Shown: positions 1-9,293 of the stretch, one piece after another | How positions within the stretch are numbered: the stretch's first letter is position 1 | Layout of the letters: each line of letters begins with the position of its first letter | NCBI RefSeq assembly: GCF_900114485.1 | Contig: NZ_FOTF01000011.1 | Location: forward strand, 62,001-126,000 | DNA from: Loktanella salsilacus | GTDB taxonomy: Bacteria; Pseudomonadota; Alphaproteobacteria; Rhodobacterales; Rhodobacteraceae | Direction of reading: 5' to 3' | Length of the DNA stretch: 64,000 nucleotides | The notes under the pieces: model-generated | Told to the model about the DNA's origin: nothing | Databases searched by the model: none | What the model saw: the letters and a program-made list of their open reading frames with translations, nothing else | Program-made: the position numbers and the translations under genes

Positions 1-155
1 TAGGGCGCGCCGTAGATGCTGCCGAAGGTGAAGATGAACAAAGGGATCAGGCCAGCAAGTGCGACAGAGCTGATCATCATGTGCCAGTGGTGCTGGGTAC
101 CGGATTTTGCGGAACCCATGCCAGCGGCGCGTTTACGGTCGGTCATATAAGCCAT
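1..155 (-). CDS. sdhD: Succinate dehydrogenase membrane anchor subunit, N-terminal part
   Basis: This is the first 51 codons of a membrane anchor of succinate dehydrogenase (complex II); the rest lies beyond the left edge. The start is ATG at 155-153, followed by AYMTDRKRAAGMGSAKSGT and then a His-His-Trp-His stretch leading into the first membrane segment. The Gly-Ser/Thr-rich lead with HHW is typical of alphaproteobacterial SdhD. It begins 12 bp after the sdhC stop on the same strand, so the two are surely one operon. sdhA and sdhB presumably follow outside the window. A second ATG at 146-144 is possible. Confidence 0.88.
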   Translation of the reverse strand, partial: MAYMTDRKRAAGMGSAKSGTQHHWHMMISSVALAGLIPLFIFTFGSIYGAP

Positions 156-167
156 GGTCAGAACCCC

Positions 168-551
168 TTACAGCACGATGACAGTGAAAATCGTCAGCAG
201 CACGGCGATCAGCACCATGGCCTGACCGAACGTTTCCGACTTGTCGACATCTAGCATGCGGCCGCTGTCCCAGATCAGGTGACGGATGCCAGCGAGCGTG
301 TGATACCAGATCCCCGCGACAGAGAAGAACATGATCAGATCGCCAAACCAGCTGGTGATGAAACCATCAGCGGTGGCAAAGGCGTCGGGGCCGGTCGCAG
401 CGGCGACAAACCACCATACGATCAGCAGCGCGGTCACAATCAGCGCATTGCCGGTGATCCGCGTAAAGATCGACGTCATCGACGTCCACTGCGGACGGTA
501 AATCGTCAAATGCGGCGAAAGCGGGCGATTGCCCCGGTTTGCATCAGCCAT
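168..551 (-). CDS. sdhC: Succinate dehydrogenase cytochrome b556 subunit
   Basis: SdhC, 127 aa, anchors succinate dehydrogenase in the inner membrane and binds heme b and quinone. The family signature RPLSPHLTIYRPQ is at residues 9-21, followed by the S-x-T-R-x-T-G region at 27-34. There are three membrane segments. The heme/quinone region is IWYHTLAGIRHLIWD, with His84 and His91 as candidate ligands. Length is normal. It is the first gene of the sdh operon and is preceded by a 196-bp region with the paired GTGATCAC palindromes at 687-721, about 140-170 bp before the start codon. Confidence 0.95.
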   Translation of the reverse strand: MADANRGNRPLSPHLTIYRPQWTSMTSIFTRITGNALIVTALLIVWWFVAAATGPDAFATADGFITSWFGDLIMFFSVAGIWYHTLAGIRHLIWDSGRMLDVDKSETFGQAMVLIAVLLTIFTVIVL

Positions 552-686
552 GTCAGTTCCCTTAAGCTACGGCATCCCGCGTCCGGGTGCGCAATTGGTC
601 TAGTTCTGCACCATCACGAACGCGAAGTCACGCGCAGCGGCGGTCAAATTCTGCGCGATAACGCCGCGCCCGGCGGATTTTGGGCG

Positions 687-722
687 TTTGTGATCACGTA
701 TTTTCAAGGCGTGATCACAAAA
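687..722. promoter_or_regulatory. Paired palindromic operator upstream of sdhC
   Basis: Two perfect GTGATCAC palindromes lie at 690-697 and 711-718, exactly 21 bp apart, each flanked outward by TTT/AAA. The whole element is a long inverted repeat, TTTGTGATCAC (687-697), a 13-nt spacer, and GTGATCACAAA (711-721). The same architecture with the same 21-bp spacing occurs before sucC (6765-6799). Two turns of the helix between centres suggests two dimers bound side by side. The regulator is not identified; CceR and AkgR are known TCA-cycle regulators in Rhodobacter, but I cannot match this motif to either. Confidence 0.75.
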
Positions 723-747
723 CTTGTAGTCGAGGTTATCGCGCCCC

Positions 748-1773
748 TTAAAGTGGCATCAGCGCCCAATAATCCAGATCAAGAAGAACATCGGGTAAAT
801 ATTTGCCGTCATCATCCCGCAATTCGCCAGCGGTGCCTTTTGTCGCGACCAGACGCAGGCGGATTGCGCCGATGCCCGGGGCAGTGGTTTCAGCGGTATT
901 CAGCACTTCGGACCAGGCCCGCACCGTGTCGCCTGCAAAGCAAGGATTAGCGTGGGCCCCGCCATTCAGCGCAACGATCAGCTGCGCATTGGCTAGTCCA
1001 TTAAAAGACAACGCGCGGGCAAGGCTGATGACGTGGCCGCCATAAATCAGCCGCTTGCCGTCAGGACGGTTGGTCGCGTCAAAGTGGACCTTGGCAGTGT
1101 TCTGCCACAGGCGGGTGGCCAGCATATGTTCTGCTTCTTCCACAGTGACGCCGTCGACGTGGTCGATAATATCGCCAACCTTATAGTCGCTCATGCGGTG
1201 CGGCTCGCCCGCGAGGGCGAAGTCGTAGTTGGTGAAATCCAGCCCGCGGGGGATGACCAGATCAGTGGCAGCAACGCTACCCGATAGATCAGGAATGACG
1301 GTTTGCGGCGCAGGGCCATCACCGCGTTTGCGGACCATGACCCAGCGAACATAGGACAACAGGACTGCGCCGTGCTGATTGCGACCAGTGGTGCGGACCC
1401 ACACGACGCCGCTTTTGCCGTTGGAGTTCTGCTTCACGCCGATCACTTCGGACGTGGCCGTGATGGTATCACCCGGCCAAAGCGGGGTTTCCCAGCGGCC
1501 TTCGGCGTAACCAAGGTTGGCGACAGCGTTCAGGGACACATCGGGCACGGTTTTGCCAAAGACGGTATGGAAAGTGACCAGATCGTCCAGCGGGCTGAAC
1601 GGCAAACCGCAGCTTTGCGCAAAGGTATCGGCAGAATGCAGGGCGTGCCGCGCGGGGTAAAGCGCGTGATACAGCGCCCGTTCCCCCATTTGGATCGTAC
1701 GCGGCACGGCGTGGGTAATGACATCGCCGACCGCGTAATCTTCGAAAAAGCGGCCGGCGTTGGTTTTGGTCAT
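748..1773 (-). CDS. mch: Mesaconyl-CoA hydratase (MaoC-type double hot-dog)
   Basis: This 341-aa double hot-dog protein of the MaoC family matches mesaconyl-CoA hydratase, which interconverts mesaconyl-CoA and beta-methylmalyl-CoA in the ethylmalonyl-CoA pathway of acetate assimilation. It starts MTKTNAGRFFEDYAVGDVITHAVPRTI and has the second-domain segment KRLIYGGHVISLARALSF, typical of this group. The start ATG overlaps the stop of the DUF1737 gene (ATGA, 1770-1773), so it is translationally coupled as the last gene of mcl2-nnrU-DUF1737-mch. The succinate dehydrogenase operon follows. Function is assigned by family resemblance and operon partners. Confidence 0.9.
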   Translation of the reverse strand: MTKTNAGRFFEDYAVGDVITHAVPRTIQMGERALYHALYPARHALHSADTFAQSCGLPFSPLDDLVTFHTVFGKTVPDVSLNAVANLGYAEGRWETPLWPGDTITATSEVIGVKQNSNGKSGVVWVRTTGRNQHGAVLLSYVRWVMVRKRGDGPAPQTVIPDLSGSVAATDLVIPRGLDFTNYDFALAGEPHRMSDYKVGDIIDHVDGVTVEEAEHMLATRLWQNTAKVHFDATNRPDGKRLIYGGHVISLARALSFNGLANAQLIVALNGGAHANPCFAGDTVRAWSEVLNTAETTAPGIGAIRLRLVATKGTAGELRDDDGKYLPDVLLDLDYWALMPL

Positions 1774-1976
1774 TGCTGCCCCAGCTTCATATCGGCGTGA
1801 TAGTCGACCGAAATGTCCTTGGTCACGGCCTGCCCGCAGCGCATGACGCCGTTCGCCTGATCAAAGGCGTAGGTAGGCGTGCCATAGAGCTCCCACCCTT
1901 TGGACAGGGCGTCAGAGACTTTGTGGCAGAAGGCAGAGGTGTCGTCTTCGGTCAGGAGGCGATAGATTTTGGTCAT
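1770..1976 (-). CDS. DUF1737 domain small protein
   Basis: A 68-aa protein of the DUF1737 family (COG5515), recognisable from the lead MTKIYRLLTEDDTSAFCHKV and the later segment LSKGWELYGTPTYAF. It has no membrane segment or signal peptide and should be cytoplasmic. Function is unknown. It lies between nnrU (3 bp away) and mch (4-bp overlap), so it is made together with ethylmalonyl-CoA-pathway enzymes. Two cysteines (Cys17 and one in the MRCGQ segment) are present, but I see no metal-binding pattern. Confidence 0.85.
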   Translation of the reverse strand: MTKIYRLLTEDDTSAFCHKVSDALSKGWELYGTPTYAFDQANGVMRCGQAVTKDISVDYHADMKLGQQ

Positions 1977-1979
1977 GAT

Positions 1980-2525
1980 TTATCCGAATGGGTTGTAGCC
2001 AAGAGCGATGTGAATACCGGCAGCGACGATAAATACGACCAGCGTCGCGACAACTGCAATGATTTCCGATTTGATGGGTGGCGCGTGATAAGCGCCGCGC
2101 GGGCCCAGCGCCTTGTTCAGCACAAAGATTTCCGCCACGGCCCAGACCAACAAACCGCCAAACAGCAAGAAGGACGGGGTGTCGCCGTTCACCAGCAAAT
2201 GCGCCACAGCCCAAACGATGACGGCGGTTAATTGCGGATGACGGATCGCACGGGTGACGCGGGTGCCTTTGCCAGAGGCGGCAAAAAGGTAGAAGGCCAG
2301 CAAGACCAGTAGGTTATTGATACCTGTCATCGCGGGCGTGCGGCCCCAGTACACAGCGCCGTCGGCGGCGCGGTAGCCGATTACCATGCAGACGATGCCA
2401 AGCACCGACAGGATTGCCACGGCAGTCCGTCCCTTTGGCCCCATGGCATCGCGGCTTTCAGGTGCAAGCCGCTTCCACAGGTGGCTGCCTGACCACAAGA
2501 TCAGGCCCAGTAGGATTAGTGTCAT
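1980..2525 (-). CDS. NnrU family membrane protein
   Basis: A 181-aa integral membrane protein of the NnrU family. The core shows LWSGSHLWKRLAP near the start, the conserved AIRHPQLTAVIVWAVAHLL stretch in the middle and five or so hydrophobic segments. NnrU was first named beside nitric-oxide reduction genes, but its relatives are widespread and the biochemical role is unknown; in R. sphaeroides, as I recall, a relative sits at this same place beside mcl2 and mch. Its start overlaps the mcl2 stop (ATGA, 2522-2525). No denitrification genes are nearby, so a nitrogen-oxide role is not supported here. Confidence 0.88.
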   Translation of the reverse strand: MTLILLGLILWSGSHLWKRLAPESRDAMGPKGRTAVAILSVLGIVCMVIGYRAADGAVYWGRTPAMTGINNLLVLLAFYLFAASGKGTRVTRAIRHPQLTAVIVWAVAHLLVNGDTPSFLLFGGLLVWAVAEIFVLNKALGPRGAYHAPPIKSEIIAVVATLVVFIVAAGIHIALGYNPFG

Positions 2526-3364
2526 GTGCGCTCCAATGCGGCGATAGCGTCTGCTTTCGCCAGCGTGGCCCGGGCCGTGACGATATGCAAGTTCTCGACG
2601 ATGCGGCCGTCCAGAACAGCCACCCCCTGCCCTTCGGCCACGGCGGCGTCGAAGGCCGCGATCTGGCGGTGGGCAAGGTCGATATCCTCGGCCGTTGGGC
2701 CAAAGACAGCGTTGGCCGTGTCCAATTGCGCTGGATGGATCAGGGACTTGCCGTCAAACCCCATGTCGCGCCCTTCAATGCATTCGCGCTGCAGGCCGTC
2801 CTGATCTTGATAGGCGTTATAGACGCCGTCGATGGCGACAATCCCAGCGGCGCGCGCAGCCAGCAAGCAGTGCTGTAGCGCAGTGGTCAGGGCGGCGCGG
2901 GTGCGACTGCCCATATCCTTGGCCAGATCGTTGGTGCCAATCACGAAGCCTTCAAGCCGGGGATGGGCGGCGATGGTTTGCGCGTTCAGGATGCCCAGCG
3001 GGGTTTCCATCATCGCCCAAAGTGGCAGGTCCGGCACCAAATCGGCGACGGCATCCAGATCGGCGGGACTGCTGACCTTGGGCACCAGCACGCCATCACA
3101 GGGCATCTTTGCTGCGGCGCGGGCATCATCAGCGCCCCAGTCTGTGTCCAGCCCATTGATCCGCACCAGCTTTAGCCGCCCACCATAGCCGCCCTGCGCC
3201 AAGGCATCATGCAAGTTGCTGCGCGCCTCGATCTTGGCATCGGGGGCGACTGCGTCTTCAAGGTCGAACAGGATGACGTCGCAGGTCAGCCCGCGCGCCT
3301 TGTCCAGCGCACGCGGTTTAGAGCCTGGTATATAGAGGGCAGAGCGGGTGGGACGGGTTTGCAT
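2522..3364 (-). CDS. mcl2: (3S)-malyl-CoA thioesterase, HpcH/HpaI (CitE-like) family
   Basis: A 280-aa CitE-like TIM-barrel protein. The lead RSALYIPGSKPRALDKA, the metal-binding LFDLEDAVAPDAK and the MMETPLGILNAQ/IGTNDLAKD segments fit the malyl-CoA lyase/thioesterase group. Its length and place beside mch fit Mcl2 of R. sphaeroides, which hydrolyses (3S)-malyl-CoA to malate and CoA, rather than the longer Mcl1 lyase (about 318 aa). It is the first gene of the operon continuing to mch. A generic citrate lyase beta-like label is the fallback. The thioesterase call rests on length and gene order, not on residues I can verify. Confidence 0.85.
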   Translation of the reverse strand: MQTRPTRSALYIPGSKPRALDKARGLTCDVILFDLEDAVAPDAKIEARSNLHDALAQGGYGGRLKLVRINGLDTDWGADDARAAAKMPCDGVLVPKVSSPADLDAVADLVPDLPLWAMMETPLGILNAQTIAAHPRLEGFVIGTNDLAKDMGSRTRAALTTALQHCLLAARAAGIVAIDGVYNAYQDQDGLQRECIEGRDMGFDGKSLIHPAQLDTANAVFGPTAEDIDLAHRQIAAFDAAVAEGQGVAVLDGRIVENLHIVTARATLAKADAIAALERT

Positions 3365-3524
3365 TTTCAGCCTCGCAATAAGATTGCGCGAAATTGATCA
3401 AATGAGACGCAATAGTTCAACCCCAAAATGCCGCAGCGCAGCGTGTTAACCCTGCCGCGCGGTGCCTGACGGGCTGATTTACCACGGCAGCGCAGGATTG
3501 GGGCATGCAATCAAAGGACACGCC

Positions 3525-3836
3525 ATGCGCCGCCATATGACCCACCTGCTGTTGACCTTTAGCCTTTTCATGATGCTCGCTCCGCGTGTGTTCGCGCAAG
3601 GGGCGGTCTGCCTGTCATCGGCCGACATGCCTGCCGCGTTGGCGCGCATATATAAAGAGCATCCATTGGCAACGGCACTGACACCGCAGAACCTGTTGAT
3701 CGATATCTATGTCAGCGCAAAGGGCACATGGACGATGACCATAACCCAGCCCGGCGGGCCTGCTTGCATTATCGCATCAGGCCACGATTTCAGCCTGATG
3801 CACCGCGACGGGCTGGTTCCCGCGACCCCGACCTAG
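3525..3836 (+). CDS. Small secreted protein of unknown function
   Basis: A 103-aa predicted exported protein. I chose ATG 3525 because AAAGGA lies 7 nt upstream and translation then begins with a signal peptide, MRRHMTHLLLTFSLFMMLAP...VFAQ, cut after FAQ. The mature part, about 78 aa, has two cysteines (CLSSADM and GGPACIIASGH) that could form a disulfide in the periplasm. I do not recognise the family. It stands alone between mcl2 (divergent) and a PRC-barrel gene. Confidence 0.65.
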   Translation: MRRHMTHLLLTFSLFMMLAPRVFAQGAVCLSSADMPAALARIYKEHPLATALTPQNLLIDIYVSAKGTWTMTITQPGGPACIIASGHDFSLMHRDGLVPATPT

Positions 3837-3967
3837 GCACTGGCGGTTTATCGCCGCCGCGCAAATATTAACCCAACGATGTGCAACCAAACGCGAAATA
3901 GCGGCGTTGTGTGGACATAGAAGGGCTAGAAGCTCTGGCCCATGAAACCACTCGTTAGGAACCAGTC

Positions 3968-4606
3968 ATGAAACGTTTTCTTGCAACTACCGCGATTGCT
4001 CTTGTTGTTGCCAACGGCGCATTTGCTGAAAGCCACGTCGCTGCTGATGGCACTGCCACTGACGGCGCAATGACCACCGAAGCGCCCGCAACCACTGACG
4101 GCACATTGGCACCAGAAGCCACAACCGACACAATGGCCCCGACTGATGAAGCCATGCCAGCCGAAGAGATGCCAGCCGACACCATGACCGAGACGACAAC
4201 GGAAGAGATGACGGACACGATGTCCGACACTGACGCCACATCGACCAACATGGAATCGGCCGACACCATGGACGGTGCAGGCGCGCCAATGATGGAAAAG
4301 GACGGCTACACCACAGCCGTGAACGCGGACGTCACAGCAGAAGAGCTGACCGGCCTCGATATCTATGGACCGAATGACGAAGAAGTTGGCGAAATCAGCG
4401 ATCTGATCATTGCCGAAGACGGCACAGTGACCGACGTGATCGTTGACGTAGGCGGTTTCCTGGGTCTGGGCGAAAAGCCAGTGTCCATCGCCTATGATGA
4501 CGTACAGCTGATGAAGCAGACCGACGGCGACGACATGCGCGCCTATGTGTCGATGACCGAAGAGCAGCTGGAAGAGCTGCCCCAGTACGAAGCACCGATG
4601 AACTAA
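3968..4606 (+). CDS. Exported PRC-barrel domain protein with low-complexity linker
   Basis: A 212-aa protein with a signal peptide (MKRFLATTAIALVVANGAFA), a roughly 90-residue linker rich in Thr, Ala, Met, Asp and Glu, and a C-terminal PRC-barrel domain of about 80 residues that begins near VTAEELTGLDIYGPNDEEVG and contains DVIVDVGGFLGLGEKPVSI. Such proteins are frequent in Alphaproteobacteria and are often stress-associated, but their activity is not defined. AGGAACCAGTC precedes the ATG. A strong terminator follows at once, so it is monocistronic. The acidic repetitive linker suggests a flexible periplasmic spacer. Confidence 0.85.
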   Translation: MKRFLATTAIALVVANGAFAESHVAADGTATDGAMTTEAPATTDGTLAPEATTDTMAPTDEAMPAEEMPADTMTETTTEEMTDTMSDTDATSTNMESADTMDGAGAPMMEKDGYTTAVNADVTAEELTGLDIYGPNDEEVGEISDLIIAEDGTVTDVIVDVGGFLGLGEKPVSIAYDDVQLMKQTDGDDMRAYVSMTEEQLEELPQYEAPMN

Positions 4607-4627
4607 TCCACGCTGGATTTGTGATCA

Positions 4628-4655
4628 GGCCGCCCCATCGTGGGCGGCCTTTTTC
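4628..4655 (+). terminator. Rho-independent terminator after the PRC-barrel gene
   Basis: GGCCGCCC / GGGCGGCC form an 8-bp GC stem with a short loop, followed by TTTTTCGTTTT. It lies 22 bp after the stop codon. Confidence 0.85.
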
Positions 4656-4669
4656 GTTTTGGCTTAAGC

Positions 4670-5428
4670 TTAAGTCAGCGCTTGCCAGAGCAGACGGGTG
4701 CCGGTCGCCAGTAACAAGACATACGTCAGGCCGAAGAACACTCGGTCCGATACATAGTTGTGTGCCCGCACGCCGATATACGTGCCAGCGATGGCAAACG
4801 GCGCGAGGAACAGATCTGCCATTGCGGTCTGCGCGTTAAAGATCCCCAGAAAGAAATAGGGTACGAACTTCATCAGGTTGATCGCCCAGAAGACGATGAC
4901 TGTTGTGGCCTGATAGGTCGTCTTGGGCACGTTTTGGCCTAGCAGAAAGACCGCGACCGGGGGGCCTCCAGCGTGGCTGACGAAGCTGGTGAAACCGGCG
5001 GTCAGCCCTGTGACCCATGCCCAAGGGCGGGAGAATTTGAAGCTGCCGACGCGAATTATCCCGCGCGACCGCCCGACCTGCCAGATCACGAAGGCGATGC
5101 AGATCACCCCGATCAGCAGACGAAACGAATCTGCGTTTACAGCGGCGTATATAAACGCACCCAGCACGACGCCCGGCACCGCACCGATCAAGATATGCAG
5201 CGACGATGGGGCGTCCCACTTGCGCCAATAAGGCCGCAAGGATGTGACATCGATCAGCATCAGCAAGGGCAACATGATGCCCAGCGCCGCCCCCGGCGGC
5301 ACCACTAGCGCCAGCACGGCAGAGGCGGCAAAGGCGGCCCCAGACCCGAAGCCCGCCTTGGAAATAGCCGCAAATAGGACCGCCGGAATGGCAAGCGCGA
5401 AAAAAAGTAGATCGAAGGTGATCATCAT
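4670..5428 (-). CDS. TauE/SafE family membrane permease
   Basis: A 252-aa polytopic protein of the TauE/SafE (TSUP) family, proposed exporters of sulfite or sulfonate-derived anions. The paired repeats are visible as AISKAGFGSGAAFAASAVLALVVPP near the start and TGFTSFVSHAGGPPVAVFLL in the middle, with about eight membrane segments. The start is the double ATG at 5428/5425, after AAGG. It stands alone, opposite mdh. The substrate cannot be read from sequence; the sox cluster 20 kb away only makes a sulfur anion plausible. Confidence 0.88.
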   Translation of the reverse strand: MMITFDLLFFALAIPAVLFAAISKAGFGSGAAFAASAVLALVVPPGAALGIMLPLLMLIDVTSLRPYWRKWDAPSSLHILIGAVPGVVLGAFIYAAVNADSFRLLIGVICIAFVIWQVGRSRGIIRVGSFKFSRPWAWVTGLTAGFTSFVSHAGGPPVAVFLLGQNVPKTTYQATTVIVFWAINLMKFVPYFFLGIFNAQTAMADLFLAPFAIAGTYIGVRAHNYVSDRVFFGLTYVLLLATGTRLLWQALT

Positions 5429-5448
5429 CGAAACCTTATGAAAGATAG

Positions 5449-6543
<1,095 letters not shown>

Positions 6544-6570
6544 TCGCCGCATCAGGACATAATGCTTGAA

Positions 6571-6604
6571 AGCCGCGCCGCAGAATTTGCGGCGCGGCTT
6601 TTTC
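6571..6604 (+). terminator. Rho-independent terminator after mdh
   Basis: A perfect 12-bp stem, AGCCGCGCCGCA (6571-6582) with TGCGGCGCGGCT (6588-6599), a 5-nt loop, then TTTTTC. It separates mdh from the sucC promoter region. Confidence 0.92.
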
Positions 6605-6764
6605 AATTTTGCACGATGCGCCCTGCCCTTGTCAGCGATGGCTTGCGCAAAAGGTCCACGGGGGTGCGCACATTTCAGCGCAGGGTTGGCCGACCCATGA
6701 GTCGATTGCGCAGCTTGGCGGGCGGATTATTAAGAAATCGTCCACGCCTGCTGAAATAATCAGC

Positions 6765-6799
6765 TTTGTGATCACACGTTTCGTGGCTGTGATCACAAA
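6765..6799. promoter_or_regulatory. Paired palindromic operator upstream of sucC
   Basis: TTTGTGATCAC (6765-6775), a 13-nt spacer and GTGATCACAAA (6789-6799). The two GTGATCAC cores start 21 bp apart, exactly as in the sdhC upstream region at 687-721, while the spacers differ in sequence. The element ends 94 bp before the sucC ATG. The rest of the 289-bp gap 6605-6893 holds no gene I can support. Confidence 0.78.
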
Positions 6800-6893
6800 T
6801 GTCGGATTTATTGTCAGGAACAGCGTCCAGTAGTTTTTTGTTAAATCCAGATATGGTTCAAGGCTACAAACCCAATCGGACAAGGGACGCGAC

Positions 6894-8087
6894 ATGAACA
6901 TTCACGAATACCAGGCCAAGGCACTTCTGCGGACTTACGGGGCCCCGGTCAGTGACGGCCGCCCGGTCACGAAAGCCGAAGACGCGAAATCCGCGGCTGG
7001 CGAACTCGACGGCCCGCTGTGGGTGGTCAAGGCACAAATCCACGCAGGTGGTCGCGGCAAGGGCCACTTCGTCGAGGCTGACGCCGGCGAAAAGGGCGGT
7101 GTTCGCCTGACCAAGTCGGTTGAAGAAGCCGCACAGGAAGCCAAGAAAATGCTCGGCCGCACGCTGGTTACGCACCAGACTGGCCCCGCTGGCAAGGTTG
7201 TGAACCGCATCTACATCGAAGACGGCTCTGGCATCGAAACAGAATTGTATCTGGCCCTGCTCGTTGATCGTCAGACAAGCCGCATCAGCTTTGTCTGCTC
7301 GACCGAAGGCGGCATGGACATCGAAGAAGTCGCAGCCAGCACGCCGGAAAAGATCCTGTCGTTCAGCGTCGATCCCGCCACCGGCTATCAGGCATTCCAC
7401 GGTCGCCGCGTTGCGTTCACGCTGGGTCTGACTGGCGGTCAGGTCAAGCAGTGCGTCACCCTGATGGGTCAGCTTTACAAAGCCTTCACCGAGAAGGACA
7501 TGGAAATGCTGGAGATCAACCCGCTGATCGTGACCGACAAGGGCGATCTGAAGGTTCTTGATGCCAAGATCAGCTTTGACGGCAACGCCATGTACCGCCA
7601 CCCCGACATCGCATCCCTGCGCGACGAGACGGAAGAAGACCCCAAGGAACTGGCCGCATCCAAGTACGACCTGAACTACATCGCGCTGGACGGCGAAATT
7701 GGCTGCATGGTCAACGGTGCTGGTCTGGCCATGGCAACGATGGACATCATTAAGTTGTACGGCGCAGAGCCTGCCAACTTCCTCGACGTGGGCGGCGGCG
7801 CGACCAAGGAAAAGGTTACGGAAGCGTTCAAGATCATCACCTCTGACCCCAACGTCAAAGGTATCTTGGTCAACATCTTCGGCGGCATCATGCGCTGTGA
7901 CGTCATTGCCGAAGGCGTGATCGCTGCAGTGAAAGAAGTCGGCCTAAAGGTTCCGCTGGTCGTGCGCCTTGAAGGTACGAACGTGGAGAAGGGCAAAGAG
8001 ATCATCCGCAATTCCGGCCTTGATGTGATTGCTGCCGACGACCTGAAGGACGGCGCGCAGAAGATCGTGAAGGCGGTGAAGGGGTGA
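6894..8087 (+). CDS. sucC: Succinyl-CoA synthetase (ADP-forming) beta subunit
   Basis: A 397-aa ATP-grasp beta subunit that, with SucD, converts succinyl-CoA to succinate with nucleotide triphosphate formation. It starts [19 protein letters not shown] and carries [21 protein letters not shown], the CoA-ligase domain [15 protein letters not shown] and [10 protein letters not shown]. Full length. It opens the suc operon under the paired GTGATCAC element. The stop overlaps a GTG start of a small lipoprotein gene that separates it from sucD. Confidence 0.97.
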   Translation: MNIHEYQAKALLRTYGAPVSDGRPVTKAEDAKSAAGELDGPLWVVKAQIHAGGRGKGHFVEADAGEKGGVRLTKSVEEAAQEAKKMLGRTLVTHQTGPAGKVVNRIYIEDGSGIETELYLALLVDRQTSRISFVCSTEGGMDIEEVAASTPEKILSFSVDPATGYQAFHGRRVAFTLGLTGGQVKQCVTLMGQLYKAFTEKDMEMLEINPLIVTDKGDLKVLDAKISFDGNAMYRHPDIASLRDETEEDPKELAASKYDLNYIALDGEIGCMVNGAGLAMATMDIIKLYGAEPANFLDVGGGATKEKVTEAFKIITSDPNVKGILVNIFGGIMRCDVIAEGVIAAVKEVGLKVPLVVRLEGTNVEKGKEIIRNSGLDVIAADDLKDGAQKIVKAVKG

Positions 8088-8353
8088 TTCGTTCCGTCGC
8101 TCTGCTTGCGACGCTTGGCCTGACGGCAGCCTGCAGTGATGCCGGCGAAGTCAGGTCCGGGCCGCAGTCGCAAAGCCCGTCTGGTGGGGCCGCGCTGGCC
8201 ACACCTGTGACGATCTTGCCTGCAAGTGAACAGGCCGCGACGGACGTCATCATCGTAGAGTCTGCGCAACCCGCCCCCACAGGCGAGATCAATGCCGGAG
8301 CGGCCTTTGGCCGTCAGGCTGGTCTGATCATCGCGCAGGCCATGTTCCGCTAA
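8084..8353 (+). CDS. Small putative lipoprotein inside the suc operon
   Basis: An 89-aa protein whose GTG start overlaps the sucC stop (GTGA, 8084-8087), after GAAGG. The first 17 residues, [17 protein letters not shown], read as a lipoprotein signal with a near-canonical lipobox ending at Cys17; -3 is Thr instead of Leu. The mature chain is Ser/Gly/Pro/Ala-rich, then ends [18 protein letters not shown] do not recognise a family. Translational coupling to sucC argues that it is a real gene. A membrane lipoprotein has no obvious link to a cytosolic TCA enzyme. Confidence 0.65.
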   Translation: MIRSVALLATLGLTAACSDAGEVRSGPQSQSPSGGAALATPVTILPASEQAATDVIIVESAQPAPTGEINAGAAFGRQAGLIIAQAMFR

Positions 8354-8396
8354 TTTCCGGCGGGCGACCGCCAAGACACAATATACGGAGGCCCCA

Positions 8397-9281
8397 ATGG
8401 CCATTCTCGTCAACGAAAACACCCGCGTCATCTGTCAGGGCTTCACCGGCTCGCAGGGCACATTCCACTCTGAGCAGGCCATCGCCTATGGCACCAAGAT
8501 GGTCGGCGGCGTGACCCCCGGCAAAGGCGGTCAGTCGCACCTTGACCTGCCGGTTTTTGATTCGGTCCACGAAGCACGTGCACGCACCGAAGCAAATGCC
8601 TCGGTCATCTATGTTCCGCCGCCCTTCGCAGCCGATTCGATCCTAGAGGCGATCGACGCCGAGATGGAGCTGATCATCTGCATCACCGAAGGCATCCCCG
8701 TGCTGGACATGATGAAGGTCAAGCGCGCGCTGGAAGGCTCCAAGTCCCGCCTGATCGGCCCGAACTGCCCCGGCGTCATCACCCCCGACGCTTGCAAGAT
8801 CGGCATCATGCCCGGCCACATCCACAAACGCGGTAGCGTTGGTGTTGTGTCCCGCTCCGGCACGCTGACCTATGAGGCCGTCAAGCAGACGACCGATTCG
8901 GGTCTGGGCCAGTCCACAGCTGTCGGCATCGGCGGCGACCCCATCAAGGGCAGCGAGCACATCGACATCCTCGAGATGTTCCTAGCTGACCCCGAAACAC
9001 ACTCGATCATCATGATCGGTGAAATCGGTGGTTCTGCTGAAGAAGAAGCCGCACAGTTCTTGGCTGACGAGCGTAAAGCGGGCCGTTGGAAGCCAACCGC
9101 GGGCTTCATCGCTGGCCGCACCGCACCTCCGGGTCGCCGCATGGGTCACGCTGGTGCCATCGTGGCTGGCGGCAAGGGCGACGCCGAAAGCAAGATCGAA
9201 GCGATGAAAGCCGCTGGCATCATCGTCGCGGATAGCCCTGCGACGCTGGGCGAGGCCGTTCTGGCAGCTATTGCAAAGTAA
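8397..9281 (+). CDS. sucD: Succinyl-CoA synthetase alpha subunit
   Basis: A 294-aa alpha subunit carrying the CoA-binding Rossmann domain ([22 protein letters not shown]) and the phosphorylated active-site His in [28 protein letters not shown] is also present. Full length. The ribosome-binding region CGGAGGCCCCA before ATG 8397 is identical to that before lpd at 14958. It works with SucC; the two are separated by the 89-aa lipoprotein gene. Confidence 0.97.
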   Translation: MAILVNENTRVICQGFTGSQGTFHSEQAIAYGTKMVGGVTPGKGGQSHLDLPVFDSVHEARARTEANASVIYVPPPFAADSILEAIDAEMELIICITEGIPVLDMMKVKRALEGSKSRLIGPNCPGVITPDACKIGIMPGHIHKRGSVGVVSRSGTLTYEAVKQTTDSGLGQSTAVGIGGDPIKGSEHIDILEMFLADPETHSIIMIGEIGGSAEEEAAQFLADERKAGRWKPTAGFIAGRTAPPGRRMGHAGAIVAGGKGDAESKIEAMKAAGIIVADSPATLGEAVLAAIAK

Positions 9282-9293
9282 GGCTCGCTTGCA

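Noticed and set aside
279-950. 223-codon plus-strand open frame opposite sdhC and mch
   Set aside because: Antisense shadow spanning two real genes and the operator; no homology.
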